A stretch of DNA of 64,000 nt from REEB76 sp963774895 (GTDB lineage Bacteria; Pseudomonadota; Gammaproteobacteria; Natronospirales; REEB76): NCBI GenBank assembly GCA_963774895.1, contig CAVZGN010000001.1, forward strand, positions 558,001 to 622,000, written 5' to 3'. Under the pieces are notes generated by a model, which had not been told where the DNA came from, made no database searches, and worked only from the letters and a program-made list of their open reading frames with translations. Within the stretch, counting starts at the first letter, position 1, and each line of letters starts with the position of its first letter. Shown here piece by piece: positions 1 to 8,464 of this stretch. Both the position numbers and the translations under genes were made by a program.

Positions 1-232
1 CATTCGCGTCATGCCGGTCCAGGCAGTGATTTTTATTAAGGGGATCGGGGAATACGCTCTAAAAGGTAGGCCGCGATGGGTTTGTGGGACAAGGACCGGA
101 TCGCGTCACCTCAAACTCGGCGCGGAGTATACGCTATCGGGCCGGATTTACCTAATGGTTAAGAGCCAACAAGCAGCGTTTAGCAGTGACAGTGGTCTTT
201 AGTTGCAATGCTCATCAATGACTGTTTCCGAC

Positions 233-1462
233 TGCGATTTCAACTGATCGACGCAACACGCTAGATTCTGCGCGAGCAGAAGGAGGTGTTGCAAGTGACA
301 TACAGAACTCGGATTTATTACACCGAACGCCAGAAGGCCCTGATGTGGGAGCGCTGGCAGAAAGGGGAATCTCTCCAACAGATCGCCCAGTTGTTTGACC
401 GGTCGCACGGATCGGTCCACGGCATACTGGTTAAGACCGGCGGCATTCGCCCGAGGCCGCGCCGGCGTTCGCGTTTAGCGCTAAGCTTGGCGGAGCGTGA
501 AGAGCTATCGCGCGCCGTAGCACAGGGCTTCTCATGTCGCTCGATCGCGCGCTCCCTGGGACGCGCACCCTCGAGTGTCAGCCGTGAGCTTAAACGCAAT
601 GGCGGCCCGGGGTGCTACCGGGCGAGCCAGGCCGACCAGAGTGCTTGGGACCGGGGCCGCCGCCCCAAGGTCTGCAAGCTGGTCGAGCATCGAGCCTTGG
701 CGCGCCTGGTGACCGACAAGCTGCAGTCATCCTGGTCGCCGGAGCAGATCGCCGGATGGCTGAAGCGGCGCTTTCCCGATGATGAGGGTCTGCAGGTGTC
801 ACACGAGACGATCTATAAGACTCTGTTCATCCAGGCGCGCGGGGCCTTGAAAAAAGAGCTGTTAGAGCACTTGCGGCGTAGCCGTGCCATGCGCCGTTCA
901 CGCCATCACACCCAGAAGACCGATGACCATGGCCGGATCCTGAACGCCGTGTCGATCCGCGAGCGTCCGGCCACCGTCGAAGACCGTGCGGTGCCGGGCC
1001 ACTGGGAAGGCGACTTGCTGTTCGGCAACCAGCGCAGCCAGATTGCCACCCTGGTCGAACGGCATACCCGCTATGTCATGCTGGTGAAAGTCGCGAGCAA
1101 AGATACCGAGACCGTCATCAGCGCATTGATCAAACATGCCCATAAGCTGCCGCAGGAGCTCTATAAATCCTTGACCTGGGATCGCGGCAAAGAGATGGCC
1201 GACCACCAACGCTTCACCCTGGCGACGGATGTCAAAGTCTACTTCTGTGATCCGCAAAATCCCTGGCAACGTGGCAGTAACGAGAATACCAACGGGCTAC
1301 TGAGGCAGTACTTTCCTAAGGGCACCGATCTGTCGGTGTACTCGCAGGCTAAACTCAACGCAGTCGCCAGGCAGTTAAATGAGCGGCCGAGGAAGACGCT
1401 GAACTATGAAACGCCGGCTGAACGCTTTGGCCAATGTGTTGCGTCGATCAGTTGAAACCGCA
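233..1462 (+). mobile_element. IS30-family insertion sequence, copy A
   Basis: A 1,230-bp element bounded by 27-bp terminal inverted repeats (233-259 and 1436-1462) that differ at a single position. The flanking dinucleotide AC occurs on both sides (231-232 and 1463-1464), a 2-bp target duplication as expected for the IS30 family. It carries one transposase gene whose stop codon lies inside the right inverted repeat. Copy B at 4416-5645 has exactly the same length and inverted orientation, and I found one synonymous base difference between the coding regions (position 391, TTG here, CTG there). The 230 bp to the left of the element hold no gene I can support. Confidence 0.95.
295..1455 (+). 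CDS. IS30-family transposase (copy A)
   Basis: DDE transposase that would cut and join the ends of its element. The N-terminal third carries helix-turn-helix segments, including an IS30-type motif near residues 85-105 (SIARSLGRAPSSVSRELKRN). The catalytic core has an Asp in HWEGDLL, an Asp in LTWDRGKE and a Glu in GSNENTNG, the last two 34 residues apart as in IS30. The reading frame is open from a GTG at 286, but AGGAGG at 281-286 is correctly spaced only for the GTG at 295, so I chose that start (386 aa). The gene is intact and its product is identical to that of the second copy, so the element may still be active. Confidence 0.95.
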   Translation: MTYRTRIYYTERQKALMWERWQKGESLQQIAQLFDRSHGSVHGILVKTGGIRPRPRRRSRLALSLAEREELSRAVAQGFSCRSIARSLGRAPSSVSRELKRNGGPGCYRASQADQSAWDRGRRPKVCKLVEHRALARLVTDKLQSSWSPEQIAGWLKRRFPDDEGLQVSHETIYKTLFIQARGALKKELLEHLRRSRAMRRSRHHTQKTDDHGRILNAVSIRERPATVEDRAVPGHWEGDLLFGNQRSQIATLVERHTRYVMLVKVASKDTETVISALIKHAHKLPQELYKSLTWDRGKEMADHQRFTLATDVKVYFCDPQNPWQRGSNENTNGLLRQYFPKGTDLSVYSQAKLNAVARQLNERPRKTLNYETPAERFGQCVASIS

Positions 1463-1639
1463 ACCCAAAGCAGTCATCCAGGATCCCCAATTGGCAGACC
1501 CACACGCGCATACATCCGCGCATGATTTCTCTTGATTGCGCCTAATAAACGCACTATCAAAATGCATGTTCATATATTAATTTGTTGTTGATATGCGAAT
1601 TGACACCAACAAGCCGATCTTGGCGATCCCGTGCTGTTT

Positions 1640-2839
1640 CTATTCGGCTGAGTCTAGGTGCAGTTCCACGTCCCGAATCGTGCTTGCCCTTTTGACTCGC
1701 ACTCGGTAATCAGCACCTGGGATCGTTAGCATTGTCTGCATGCGTTCAAATCCCAAACTCTGCACGGTTGCTCCATCGATTGCGAGAATGCGATCGCCGA
1801 CGCTCAAGCCTGCCGCAGCTCCTGCCGATCCACTCCTGACCTCATGGACGATCAACGTACCTTCTGCTGGTACAGACCACAGTTCGAGACCGCTGCGGTC
1901 TCCGCGATAGGCGTCGGCGAAGTGGGCCCCCGGTTCTAGGATTATATGGTGGCGTGAATAATCCAGGATGATTCGGAAACGCCGTAATACCTCACCCCCG
2001 ATCAGCGAAATACCCGGGGCAACGCTGGGCAAGTGACTGAGTTGGAATCGTCCAAGCTCAAGCTGTTCCACCCAGCCAGAGATAACTTTGTAAGGCTGAC
2101 CGAGGCCTACTCCACCCGTGACCTCGCGATGGGGTCCCGTTGATTTCAAGATGAGATTGTCATCTACAGCATCCTCAGATCCAGTGTCAATCAGCAGACG
2201 TCGTTGTACTGGCGGCACACCAGCGACTGTGAGGCGTGCCGTCACATATGGCAGGCGCTTGTCGAAAGTCAGCGGCAGCACATCCCCCATACCGCGGTAC
2301 TCGAACCTTGTGCGGTCATAGAGTTGTAGAACTTCGGAATCGTAGTCAATTACTACCACGTACTGGGAAATGAAGTCTGAGCCAAGAAATCCGTCGACCG
2401 TTCGACCTAGAATCGCCGGTTGCTGTGAGAGATCAAGAGAAAACAGATGTTCGCAGCGGAACTGGATTCCGTTAATATCAAACAATGCGCTCTTACGCGC
2501 ATAGCGCCGGTACGGCACTGGTCCCTTGCCGGCACCTGAGCCTTCTGCTGAAGCCCGTGCATTTAGATGCAGCGTTTTCGCCAGCTCGTCGGCGAGTCCA
2601 CAGTCGTTAGCCCCTGTGTCCAGAATAAACCATCTCGGCCGCGAGCCATTGACACGGATAGGAACGAAGATGGTGCTTCCAACTGTCTCAAACGGAATCA
2701 ATATCGGCAGGTTCGCCGATATTCCTTGAGAGATCGCAATGGTGGCAGACGCACGCGCCTTGTCGACGTACAACGACAAGCCCGTAATCAGCAGAGCGGC
2801 CAGCTGCAAGGCGAGCAGTTTCTTCCTCATTCGGTTCAC
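1640..2839 (-). CDS. exported retropepsin-like aspartic protease with C-terminal PDZ domain
   Basis: A 399-aa protein with an N-terminal signal or anchor segment (residues about 7-31). Two retropepsin-like halves follow, each with the catalytic signature DTG: FILDTGAND at Asp74 and LLIDTGSED at Asp218. Each half also has a downstream hydrophobic-Gly motif (DGFLGSDF and SLIGGEVLR). A PDZ domain fills the C-terminus from about residue 315 (GAAAGLSVGDRILAIDG). Two DTG halves in one chain could form a complete pepsin-like active site. Substrate unknown; the location is probably periplasmic or membrane-anchored. It is one of three genes enclosed by the two IS30 copies and is separated from the next gene upstream by about 190 bp. 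Confidence 0.8.
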   Translation of the reverse strand: MNRMRKKLLALQLAALLITGLSLYVDKARASATIAISQGISANLPILIPFETVGSTIFVPIRVNGSRPRWFILDTGANDCGLADELAKTLHLNARASAEGSGAGKGPVPYRRYARKSALFDINGIQFRCEHLFSLDLSQQPAILGRTVDGFLGSDFISQYVVVIDYDSEVLQLYDRTRFEYRGMGDVLPLTFDKRLPYVTARLTVAGVPPVQRRLLIDTGSEDAVDDNLILKSTGPHREVTGGVGLGQPYKVISGWVEQLELGRFQLSHLPSVAPGISLIGGEVLRRFRIILDYSRHHIILEPGAHFADAYRGDRSGLELWSVPAEGTLIVHEVRSGSAGAAAGLSVGDRILAIDGATVQSLGFERMQTMLTIPGADYRVRVKRASTIRDVELHLDSAE

Positions 2840-3031
2840 GTAACTGGGTGATCAGTCGACATTTTTAACACAAAACAGAACTTGAATTTCGAGGGTAATG
2901 GTATATCCGATAAGTATCTCGTTTATTACGTCAGGGACCAATCGAATGGCTGCTTATGGCCGGATGCATCACTCTAAACAGCGCATCCGCAATTCTACCT
3001 CTTGATTTTCTACTCCCGATTCAACCAGCTC

Positions 3032-4093
3032 CTAAGGTTTATTGGCAGACGGCGATACAGGCTGTTGTGTCTCCGCCAAAACCTCGAAGACGGCATCCAC
3101 CACGGCCTGTGGCTGATCCCACTGAATAAAGTGCCCCGATTGCGGCACAGTGCGGTTGACACCCCGTGTAGATAGGGCCGCGAGCTCGTCGTGCAGCGTC
3201 TCCCACATCTTGTTGCGCACATCCCGCTGTTCCTGCGTCTCATCCGGGGCTTTCGGGAAGGGCGAGTGGGTCAGAACTATCAAGGGCATGGCGCCATAGC
3301 TGCGGCGTGCGGCGCGCAGTTCGTCCGCGCTCGTGGTATAGAAGCTCTCCAGCTCCGAGAGCCCCGCCCGCTGGTTTGACGGCGCGGCGCTGTGCCGCAG
3401 AATCACCGCATTCAAGGCGTCGCTGAAATGCGCCACCCGTGGCGGCATGCACCGCTCATATAGAGCGTTACCCCAGACCAACTGACGGGATATTGCAACG
3501 GCCACACACTGATATTTGTCCTCCAGGGATTTGTCTCTGGACCGATCCCACCTCGCTTTCGCGGGTTGACCCCCTGTCTGCAACTCGCGCGACCCCTCGT
3601 CTTCATCAGCGGGATCCACCAGCACCATGCCGGCCACCTCCGCCGGGTAGTCATCGGCGTAGAGCCGCATGTTCATACCGCCGTAGGAATGGCCCACGAG
3701 TATGTAGGGCGGTTTGATGCCCGCCGCCGTCAGCAGACGCTGCAAGTCGTCCACGATGTTGGCGCTGGTGGACGACCGGGTGGCGGGATCACTGAAGCCT
3801 AAGCCTGCGCGATCGTAAGCGCAGGCGCGGGTCTTCAGGGCCACGGCCGGCTGCACCAGGTCCCAGACGGCGGAATTACCGCCCAGGCCCGCGTCGAACA
3901 CTACCGTGGGCGAACCCTGGCCCACGCAGTAGAGGTTGAGACGGCGGCCGTAGTCTATGTCCACCAGCTGCTGGGCACGGGTGTAGGGCAGGTCCCGGGC
4001 GTCGGCACCGGGATCCATGGCGGCGTCGGCGGGCATCAGCACCGCCGCAAGGACCGGGAGGCTCGCCAGCAGAGAGACGCGGATCAAGCTCAT
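3032..4093 (-). CDS. secreted alpha/beta hydrolase
   Basis: A 353-aa protein with a signal peptide (residues 1-25, ending ADAA). The alpha/beta hydrolase fold follows: a possible oxyanion-region motif FDAGLGGNSAVWD, the strand/turn YDRAGLGFSD, and the nucleophile elbow GHSYGG with Ser136. The C-terminal SGHFIQWDQP probably supplies the catalytic His. It belongs to the broad esterase/haloperoxidase-like group, and the substrate cannot be read from sequence. It starts 10 bp after the DUF190 gene ends, so the two are probably co-transcribed, and both lie between the inverted IS30 copies. Confidence 0.8.
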   Translation of the reverse strand: MSLIRVSLLASLPVLAAVLMPADAAMDPGADARDLPYTRAQQLVDIDYGRRLNLYCVGQGSPTVVFDAGLGGNSAVWDLVQPAVALKTRACAYDRAGLGFSDPATRSSTSANIVDDLQRLLTAAGIKPPYILVGHSYGGMNMRLYADDYPAEVAGMVLVDPADEDEGSRELQTGGQPAKARWDRSRDKSLEDKYQCVAVAISRQLVWGNALYERCMPPRVAHFSDALNAVILRHSAAPSNQRAGLSELESFYTTSADELRAARRSYGAMPLIVLTHSPFPKAPDETQEQRDVRNKMWETLHDELAALSTRGVNRTVPQSGHFIQWDQPQAVVDAVFEVLAETQQPVSPSANKP

Positions 4094-4103
4094 GGTTATG
4101 GAT

Positions 4104-4364
4104 TCACTTATCCAGGACGCGGGTGGTGACGGGCCAGGAGATTATGTGCCCCGAGGGCAAGAACGCATGCAGGGCCTTGTGCGCCGCCTGCACCACCTGG
4201 GGCTCGTCGAAAAACTCCACCACCAGCGGCAGGCGCTGGGTGAGCCGCAGAAGAACAGCTGAATGCACCGTGCCCTTGGCGCCGAATGCGGCGATGCCGC
4301 GGAATACGGTGACGCCATGCACCCGGTGTTCGTCGTGGAGCATGGCCATGATATCGAATGACAT
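4104..4364 (-). CDS. DUF190 family protein
   Basis: An 86-aa protein with the DUF190 core: VTVFRGIAAFG, then HSAVLLRLTQRLPLVVEFFDEP. DUF190 proteins are small PII-like alpha/beta proteins, often beside ion-transport genes, and their biochemical role is poorly known. It is shorter than the usual 100-110 aa because the N-terminal strand is abbreviated. The ATG is preceded by GGAG at proper spacing and an in-frame stop lies a little further upstream, so the short form appears genuine. The IS30 copy B starts only about 50 bp upstream and may have separated the gene from its original promoter. Confidence 0.75.
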   Translation of the reverse strand: MSFDIMAMLHDEHRVHGVTVFRGIAAFGAKGTVHSAVLLRLTQRLPLVVEFFDEPQVVQAAHKALHAFLPSGHIISWPVTTRVLDK

Positions 4365-4415
4365 TGCTGTTACTCCGTATGATTTGTTGAGTTTTTCTCA
4401 ATATCTGCTCGTGGC

Positions 4416-5645
4416 TGCGGTTTCAACTGATCGACGCAACACATTGGCCAAAGCGTTCAGCCGGCGTTTCATAGTTCAGCGTCTTCCTCGGCCGCTCATT
4501 TAACTGCCTGGCGACTGCGTTGAGTTTAGCCTGCGAGTACACCGACAGATCGGTGCCCTTAGGAAAGTACTGCCTCAGTAGCCCGTTGGTATTCTCGTTA
4601 CTGCCACGTTGCCAGGGATTTTGCGGATCACAGAAGTAGACTTTGACATCCGTCGCCAGGGTGAAGCGTTGGTGGTCGGCCATCTCTTTGCCGCGATCCC
4701 AGGTCAAGGATTTATAGAGCTCCTGCGGCAGCTTATGGGCATGTTTGATCAATGCGCTGATGACGGTCTCGGTATCTTTGCTCGCGACTTTCACCAGCAT
4801 GACATAGCGGGTATGCCGTTCGACCAGGGTGGCAATCTGGCTGCGCTGGTTGCCGAACAGCAAGTCGCCTTCCCAGTGGCCCGGCACCGCACGGTCTTCG
4901 ACGGTGGCCGGACGCTCGCGGATCGACACGGCGTTCAGGATCCGGCCATGGTCATCGGTCTTCTGGGTGTGATGGCGTGAACGGCGCATGGCACGGCTAC
5001 GCCGCAAGTGCTCTAACAGCTCTTTTTTCAAGGCCCCGCGCGCCTGGATGAACAGAGTCTTATAGATCGTCTCGTGTGACACCTGCAGACCCTCATCATC
5101 GGGAAAGCGCCGCTTCAGCCATCCGGCGATCTGCTCCGGCGACCAGGATGACTGCAGCTTGTCGGTCACCAGGCGCGCCAAGGCTCGATGCTCGACCAGC
5201 TTGCAGACCTTGGGGCGGCGGCCCCGGTCCCAAGCACTCTGGTCGGCCTGGCTCGCCCGGTAGCACCCCGGGCCGCCATTGCGTTTAAGCTCACGGCTGA
5301 CACTCGAGGGTGCGCGTCCCAGGGAGCGCGCGATCGAGCGACATGAGAAGCCCTGTGCTACGGCGCGCGATAGCTCTTCACGCTCCGCCAAGCTTAGCGC
5401 TAAACGCGAACGCCGGCGCGGCCTCGGGCGAATGCCGCCGGTCTTAACCAGTATGCCGTGGACCGATCCGTGCGACCGGTCAAACAGCTGGGCGATCTGT
5501 TGGAGAGATTCCCCTTTCTGCCAGCGCTCCCACATCAGGGCCTTCTGGCGTTCGGTGTAATAAATCCGAGTTCTGTATGTCACTTGCAACACCTCCTTCT
5601 GCTCGCGCAGAATCTAGCGTGTTGCGTCGATCAGTTGAAATCGCA
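4416..5645 (-). mobile_element. IS30-family insertion sequence, copy B
   Basis: A 1,230-bp element, the same as copy A but inverted. The 27-bp terminal inverted repeats sit at 4416-4442 and 5619-5645. The flanking dinucleotide GC is duplicated (4414-4415 and 5646-5647). Because this differs from the AC duplication around copy A, the two elements look like independent insertions rather than the ends of one composite transposon. Inverted, nearly identical copies 3 kb apart can recombine and invert the intervening segment. Confidence 0.95.
4423..5583 (-). CDS. IS30-family transposase (copy B)
   Basis: Amino-acid sequence identical to the transposase of copy A: N-terminal helix-turn-helix region and DDE catalytic core with Asp, Asp and Glu (34-residue Asp-Glu spacing). 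The same start logic applies: an AGGAGG box precedes a GTG at 5583. One synonymous base separates the two genes, which indicates recent duplication or gene conversion. It reads leftward, away from the bufferin locus. Confidence 0.95.
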   Translation of the reverse strand: MTYRTRIYYTERQKALMWERWQKGESLQQIAQLFDRSHGSVHGILVKTGGIRPRPRRRSRLALSLAEREELSRAVAQGFSCRSIARSLGRAPSSVSRELKRNGGPGCYRASQADQSAWDRGRRPKVCKLVEHRALARLVTDKLQSSWSPEQIAGWLKRRFPDDEGLQVSHETIYKTLFIQARGALKKELLEHLRRSRAMRRSRHHTQKTDDHGRILNAVSIRERPATVEDRAVPGHWEGDLLFGNQRSQIATLVERHTRYVMLVKVASKDTETVISALIKHAHKLPQELYKSLTWDRGKEMADHQRFTLATDVKVYFCDPQNPWQRGSNENTNGLLRQYFPKGTDLSVYSQAKLNAVARQLNERPRKTLNYETPAERFGQCVASIS

Positions 5646-5787
5646 GCCGATAGCAGACACTCGGAAAGGTTAGGCTAACGCAGATAAGTCTTAACTTATA
5701 TAGTTAACGGCCGTTATCATTTCACATTGTAACTTTGCCAGAAGGCCATGCGATCGCGGATATGTTTCGCGGCGAGGTTGCTGCGCG

Positions 5788-6291
5788 CTAAGTGCTGTGT
5801 GGGCAACCGAAGCGCGGCAGCACCCATTTCTGCAGCAGATGATCCAGCGACAGCTCGCCGGGACCGTAGAACACGATGGCCAGTAGCATCAATCCCCAGA
5901 CTTTGTGATCGGTGAAGCCGCCGTGCCAGAAATCCTTCCACAGGCCGTTGGGCCACAGGTCAGGGTAGGAGACAACGGCGACGATGTTGTAGAAGAACAG
6001 CACCACGGCGGTAAGGCGTCCCGCCAATCCCAGGCCCAGGAACCAGGGCAGGATGAGCTCGACGGCGGTGCCGAGATAAGCAGCCACCACCGGTGCAAGC
6101 AGCGGCACGTGATACACATTGGTGAACAGGCTGGTGGTGCTCTGCATGTCGGCGATTTTCACCAGGCCGGCGCGGAAGAAATCCACCGCCACCCATACGC
6201 GGAACAACAGCAGGCTGACGGGTGAGAGCAATTCAAGGCCACAGACGGTTTTGCGATACAGGTGGCAAGTGCTGGTCAATATCTTGTTCAT
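5788..6291 (-). CDS. DoxX family membrane protein, probable bufferin-locus component
   Basis: A 167-aa integral membrane protein with about four hydrophobic segments and DoxX-type features: LLLFRVWVAVDFFRAGLVKI near the N-terminus, then VELILPWFLGLGL and a C-terminal VWGLMLLAIVFYGPG. DoxX proteins commonly accompany DUF692/DUF2063/DUF2282 genes in bufferin (gig-type) operons, where a role with copper-stressed envelopes or respiration has been proposed. Here it lies downstream of bufA-bufB-bufC on the same strand. A 175-bp gap holding a palindromic repeat separates it from bufC, so co-transcription is likely but not certain. Confidence 0.8.
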   Translation of the reverse strand: MNKILTSTCHLYRKTVCGLELLSPVSLLLFRVWVAVDFFRAGLVKIADMQSTTSLFTNVYHVPLLAPVVAAYLGTAVELILPWFLGLGLAGRLTAVVLFFYNIVAVVSYPDLWPNGLWKDFWHGGFTDHKVWGLMLLAIVFYGPGELSLDHLLQKWVLPRFGCPHST

Positions 6292-6372
6292 GATGATTTC
6301 CAGTTGTTATGTATTAAAGGCGATTAACTAAGAAAATTTCCACTGAATCATTCACGCACTTATAAATCTCGT

Positions 6373-6462
6373 CATGCCGGCTTGATCCCGGCTTCCGCCG
6401 GGAGGCATCCAGCAAGTGATTGATTTTTCTTGATTCCGGTTTCCGCCGGAATGACGGAAAAT
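6373..6462. repeat. intergenic palindromic repeat (GTCATGCCGG / CCGGAATGAC type)
   Basis: A stretch of short inverted repeats: GTCATGCCGG, GATCCCGGCTTCCGCCGGGA, then GATTCCGGTTTCCGCCGGAATGAC. A related unit is at 27782-27807 (GTCATTCCGGCGAAAGCCGG). Such palindromes are widespread in proteobacterial intergenic DNA and can act as mRNA 3' hairpins. It lies between bufC and the DoxX gene and could attenuate transcription into the latter. Confidence 0.7.
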
Positions 6463-6466
6463 GAAA

Positions 6467-7243
6467 TTAATCAGAACCAGTCCTGAGATTAATCACCAGG
6501 CCATTCGTGAACAGCCAGTGGAGACAGGCGCTGAAATCGAAATCGTTATCCACAGCCAGCGCATTTTCATGTGCGGAAGCCAGAGTCACGTCTTTTAACA
6601 ATGCGGCAATCAGCGCATGGGTGCCGCCACTCACTTCCTGCATGGCAATCTGTGTTCCGTCACGCCACAACAGAACCCGTTGTTGTTTACCGGCAAGGTC
6701 CAGATGTTTCGCTTGGGATTGCTGGCAGAATTGCCAGATATCCAGTACCGGATGCGTTGATGACACCAATCGAACACTGGGATGCAGTTGTACGCGCAAG
6801 CCATCCGTTTCCTTTATGTCCGCTAATGCTATCAATGAGATTGATTCAGCGTCCGCCGCCAGATAACTTTCCTGCCGGGCCCATTCGAGGCGTGCCACGT
6901 CGGGCAGATAGGCCAGTCCGGAAGCTTCCGGCATCTGCGCCAGGAATTCCGCGAAATCGTTACCGTAATCCTGCAAGTTGCCGCTGGTTGTGGGGCAGTC
7001 ACTCAAGTAACGCACCGCGGCGCTTTCGAAGAAATCCTCACCCACCAGCTTCAGCACCGTCGGGAAAGCAGTGCGCAGCGCTGCCGCATGATTATTGCGG
7101 ACGATATTGCGGTAGATCTGCAGGCGCGCTTCCGGCGTGAGTCCGTTGCCCAAAACCCAGGCGTCGAGCGGCGAGGACTTTTCGTCCAATACGGCAGCAG
7201 CGAACTGCCGCTGTAATTCAGGCAGCGATGGCGCGCTGTGCAT
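6467..7243 (-). CDS. bufC: BufC/HvfC-type partner protein of the MNIO enzyme (DUF2063)
   Basis: DUF2063 proteins are the recognition partners of MNIO (DUF692) enzymes that modify cysteines in RiPP precursors. The N-terminal domain shows the family pattern LPELQRQFAAAVL, then LQIYRNIVRNNHAAALRTAFPTV and DFFESAAVRYL. The C-terminal half contains LWRDGTQIAMQEV. The open frame extends further upstream inside bufB, but the ATG at 7243 gives the usual N-terminus and a 26-bp overlap with bufB, typical of translational coupling. About 258 aa, a normal length for the family. Confidence 0.85.
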   Translation of the reverse strand: MHSAPSLPELQRQFAAAVLDEKSSPLDAWVLGNGLTPEARLQIYRNIVRNNHAAALRTAFPTVLKLVGEDFFESAAVRYLSDCPTTSGNLQDYGNDFAEFLAQMPEASGLAYLPDVARLEWARQESYLAADAESISLIALADIKETDGLRVQLHPSVRLVSSTHPVLDIWQFCQQSQAKHLDLAGKQQRVLLWRDGTQIAMQEVSGGTHALIAALLKDVTLASAHENALAVDNDFDFSACLHWLFTNGLVINLRTGSD

Positions 7244-8084
7244 GCAACAGTCCTTCGGCTTTGACGGCTTCCGCCAGCAGCACTTCCAATTCGGGGATAT
7301 CCTGGTCCCATTCGATGAGCGTTGGCACCGGCCCGGTATGCGCGAGGGCTTCGCGGTACAGGTCCCAGACGGCATCAGCGACCGGGTGGTTGTGGCTGTC
7401 GATCAACAGTTCCACCGGCAGATTTTCCTTGCGGGTGAAACCCGCTAAATGAATTTCGCCTACCGCCTTTGGCGGAATGGCGTGCAGGTAGGTGCGCGCG
7501 TCGAAGCCGTGGTTGATGCTATTCACGTAGATGTTGTTCACATCCAGCAGGATGCCGCAGCCGGAACGTTGCGCCAGCGCCGCGATGAACTCCCATTCGG
7601 GGATGGCGGAATGCCGGTAGCTGAGATAACTGGAGACGTTCTCGATAAGAAGTTGCCGGCCGATGAATTCCTGCGCGGCTTGCACGTTGGCCACCATGAA
7701 ATACAGGGCTTCCTCGGTGTAGGGCAGCGGCAGCAGATCGTTGAGATGGCGCTCGCCGATGGCGCCCCAGCAAAGATGCTCGGAGACCAGCGCCGGTGCG
7801 AAGCGCTGTATAAGTTGCTTGAGCTTGGTCAAATGTTCGCGATCGGGCCCGTCGGACCGGCCCAGCGACAGACCCACGCCGTGCAGGCTGATGAGATAGT
7901 CACGGCGCACGCAGGTGAGCACCTGCAGCTGTTCGCCGCCGGCGCAGAAGAAATTTTCGCTGTGCAGTTCGAACCAGGGGACCGGCGGGCGCTCGCTCAG
8001 CACCCGTTTGAAATGAGGAGGGCGCAAGCCGATCCCGGCTTTCACCGGGACCGGTTGCGTATCAAAAGCCGGTTCTTTGGACAC
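7218..8084 (-). CDS. bufB: MNIO family RiPP-modifying enzyme (DUF692), bufferin type
   Basis: A multinuclear non-heme iron oxidative enzyme. In bufferin systems this family converts precursor cysteines to thiooxazoles. TIM-barrel motifs of DUF692 are clear: AGIGLRPPHF at the N-terminus, WFELHSENFF, SEHLCWG, LLIENVSSYL, LLDVNNIYVNS, GEIHLAG and LIEWDQDIPEL. These contain the conserved His, Glu, Asp and Asn metal ligands. No ATG lies at the expected start. GTG codons at 8090 and 8084, just after the bufA stop, fit the family length (about 288 aa), and I list 8084. Reading on upstream would overlap bufA antiparallel-free but in another frame and adds no conserved sequence. Confidence 0.88.
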   Translation of the reverse strand: MSKEPAFDTQPVPVKAGIGLRPPHFKRVLSERPPVPWFELHSENFFCAGGEQLQVLTCVRRDYLISLHGVGLSLGRSDGPDREHLTKLKQLIQRFAPALVSEHLCWGAIGERHLNDLLPLPYTEEALYFMVANVQAAQEFIGRQLLIENVSSYLSYRHSAIPEWEFIAALAQRSGCGILLDVNNIYVNSINHGFDARTYLHAIPPKAVGEIHLAGFTRKENLPVELLIDSHNHPVADAVWDLYREALAHTGPVPTLIEWDQDIPELEVLLAEAVKAEGLLHAQRAIAA

Positions 8085-8095
8085 CGGCACGGGTC

Positions 8096-8380
8096 TTACA
8101 TCTTGCTGGCGGGTGAAGTGCTGCCGCCGATCTTCGCGCACATGCCGGCTGGCATGAGCACGAAGGCGTTCGGATCTTTCGCTTTGGCGTCCTGGCCTGC
8201 ACAGGAATGGCCGGGGGACTGACAGTCGTTCTTGTTGGCGGCATTCACGCCGTAGCATTTCTCTGCACTCGCCATCTTGTCAGCGTTGGGGTTGGCAGAG
8301 GCGTTTTGGGCCAGGCCGACCACGCCCAGGGCGAGGGCGCCGGCGAGGGCGGACTTGAGGATCAGGTTTGAACTTTTCAT
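8096..8380 (-). CDS. bufA: bufferin-1-type RiPP precursor (DUF2282), exported
   Basis: A 94-aa precursor with a long signal peptide (residues 1-29, ending NASA) and four Cys residues at 42, 53, 60 and 81 in the contexts EKCYGV, NDCQSPGHSCAG and PAGMCAK, as in DUF2282/bufferin-1 proteins. In characterised systems the Cys are modified by BufB/BufC and the mature product binds copper in the periplasm. The unusually long precursor with a Sec-type leader is a hallmark of the group. GGGAG precedes the ATG. It is the first gene of the leftward bufA-bufB-bufC run, so its promoter should lie in 8381-8464. Confidence 0.88.
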   Translation of the reverse strand: MKSSNLILKSALAGALALGVVGLAQNASANPNADKMASAEKCYGVNAANKNDCQSPGHSCAGQDAKAKDPNAFVLMPAGMCAKIGGSTSPASKM

Positions 8381-8464
8381 GACAATAATCTCCCTTGAGG
8401 GTTACGGATGGATCACAGGTTAATGGACCCGGGGGGCAGGAATAATATTACGCCGGACTGGGAT

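Noticed and set aside
11..202. 63-codon open frame at the left edge
   Set aside because: No recognisable motif, no ribosome-binding site and composition like non-coding DNA; not supported as a gene.
233..5645. Composite transposon made of the two IS30 copies
   Set aside because: Each copy has its own distinct 2-bp target duplication (AC and GC), so the outer ends do not share one duplication as a composite insertion would.
7449..8222. 257-codon plus-strand frame
   Set aside because: Antisense to bufB and bufA, which have clear family motifs; a shadow frame of GC-rich coding DNA.
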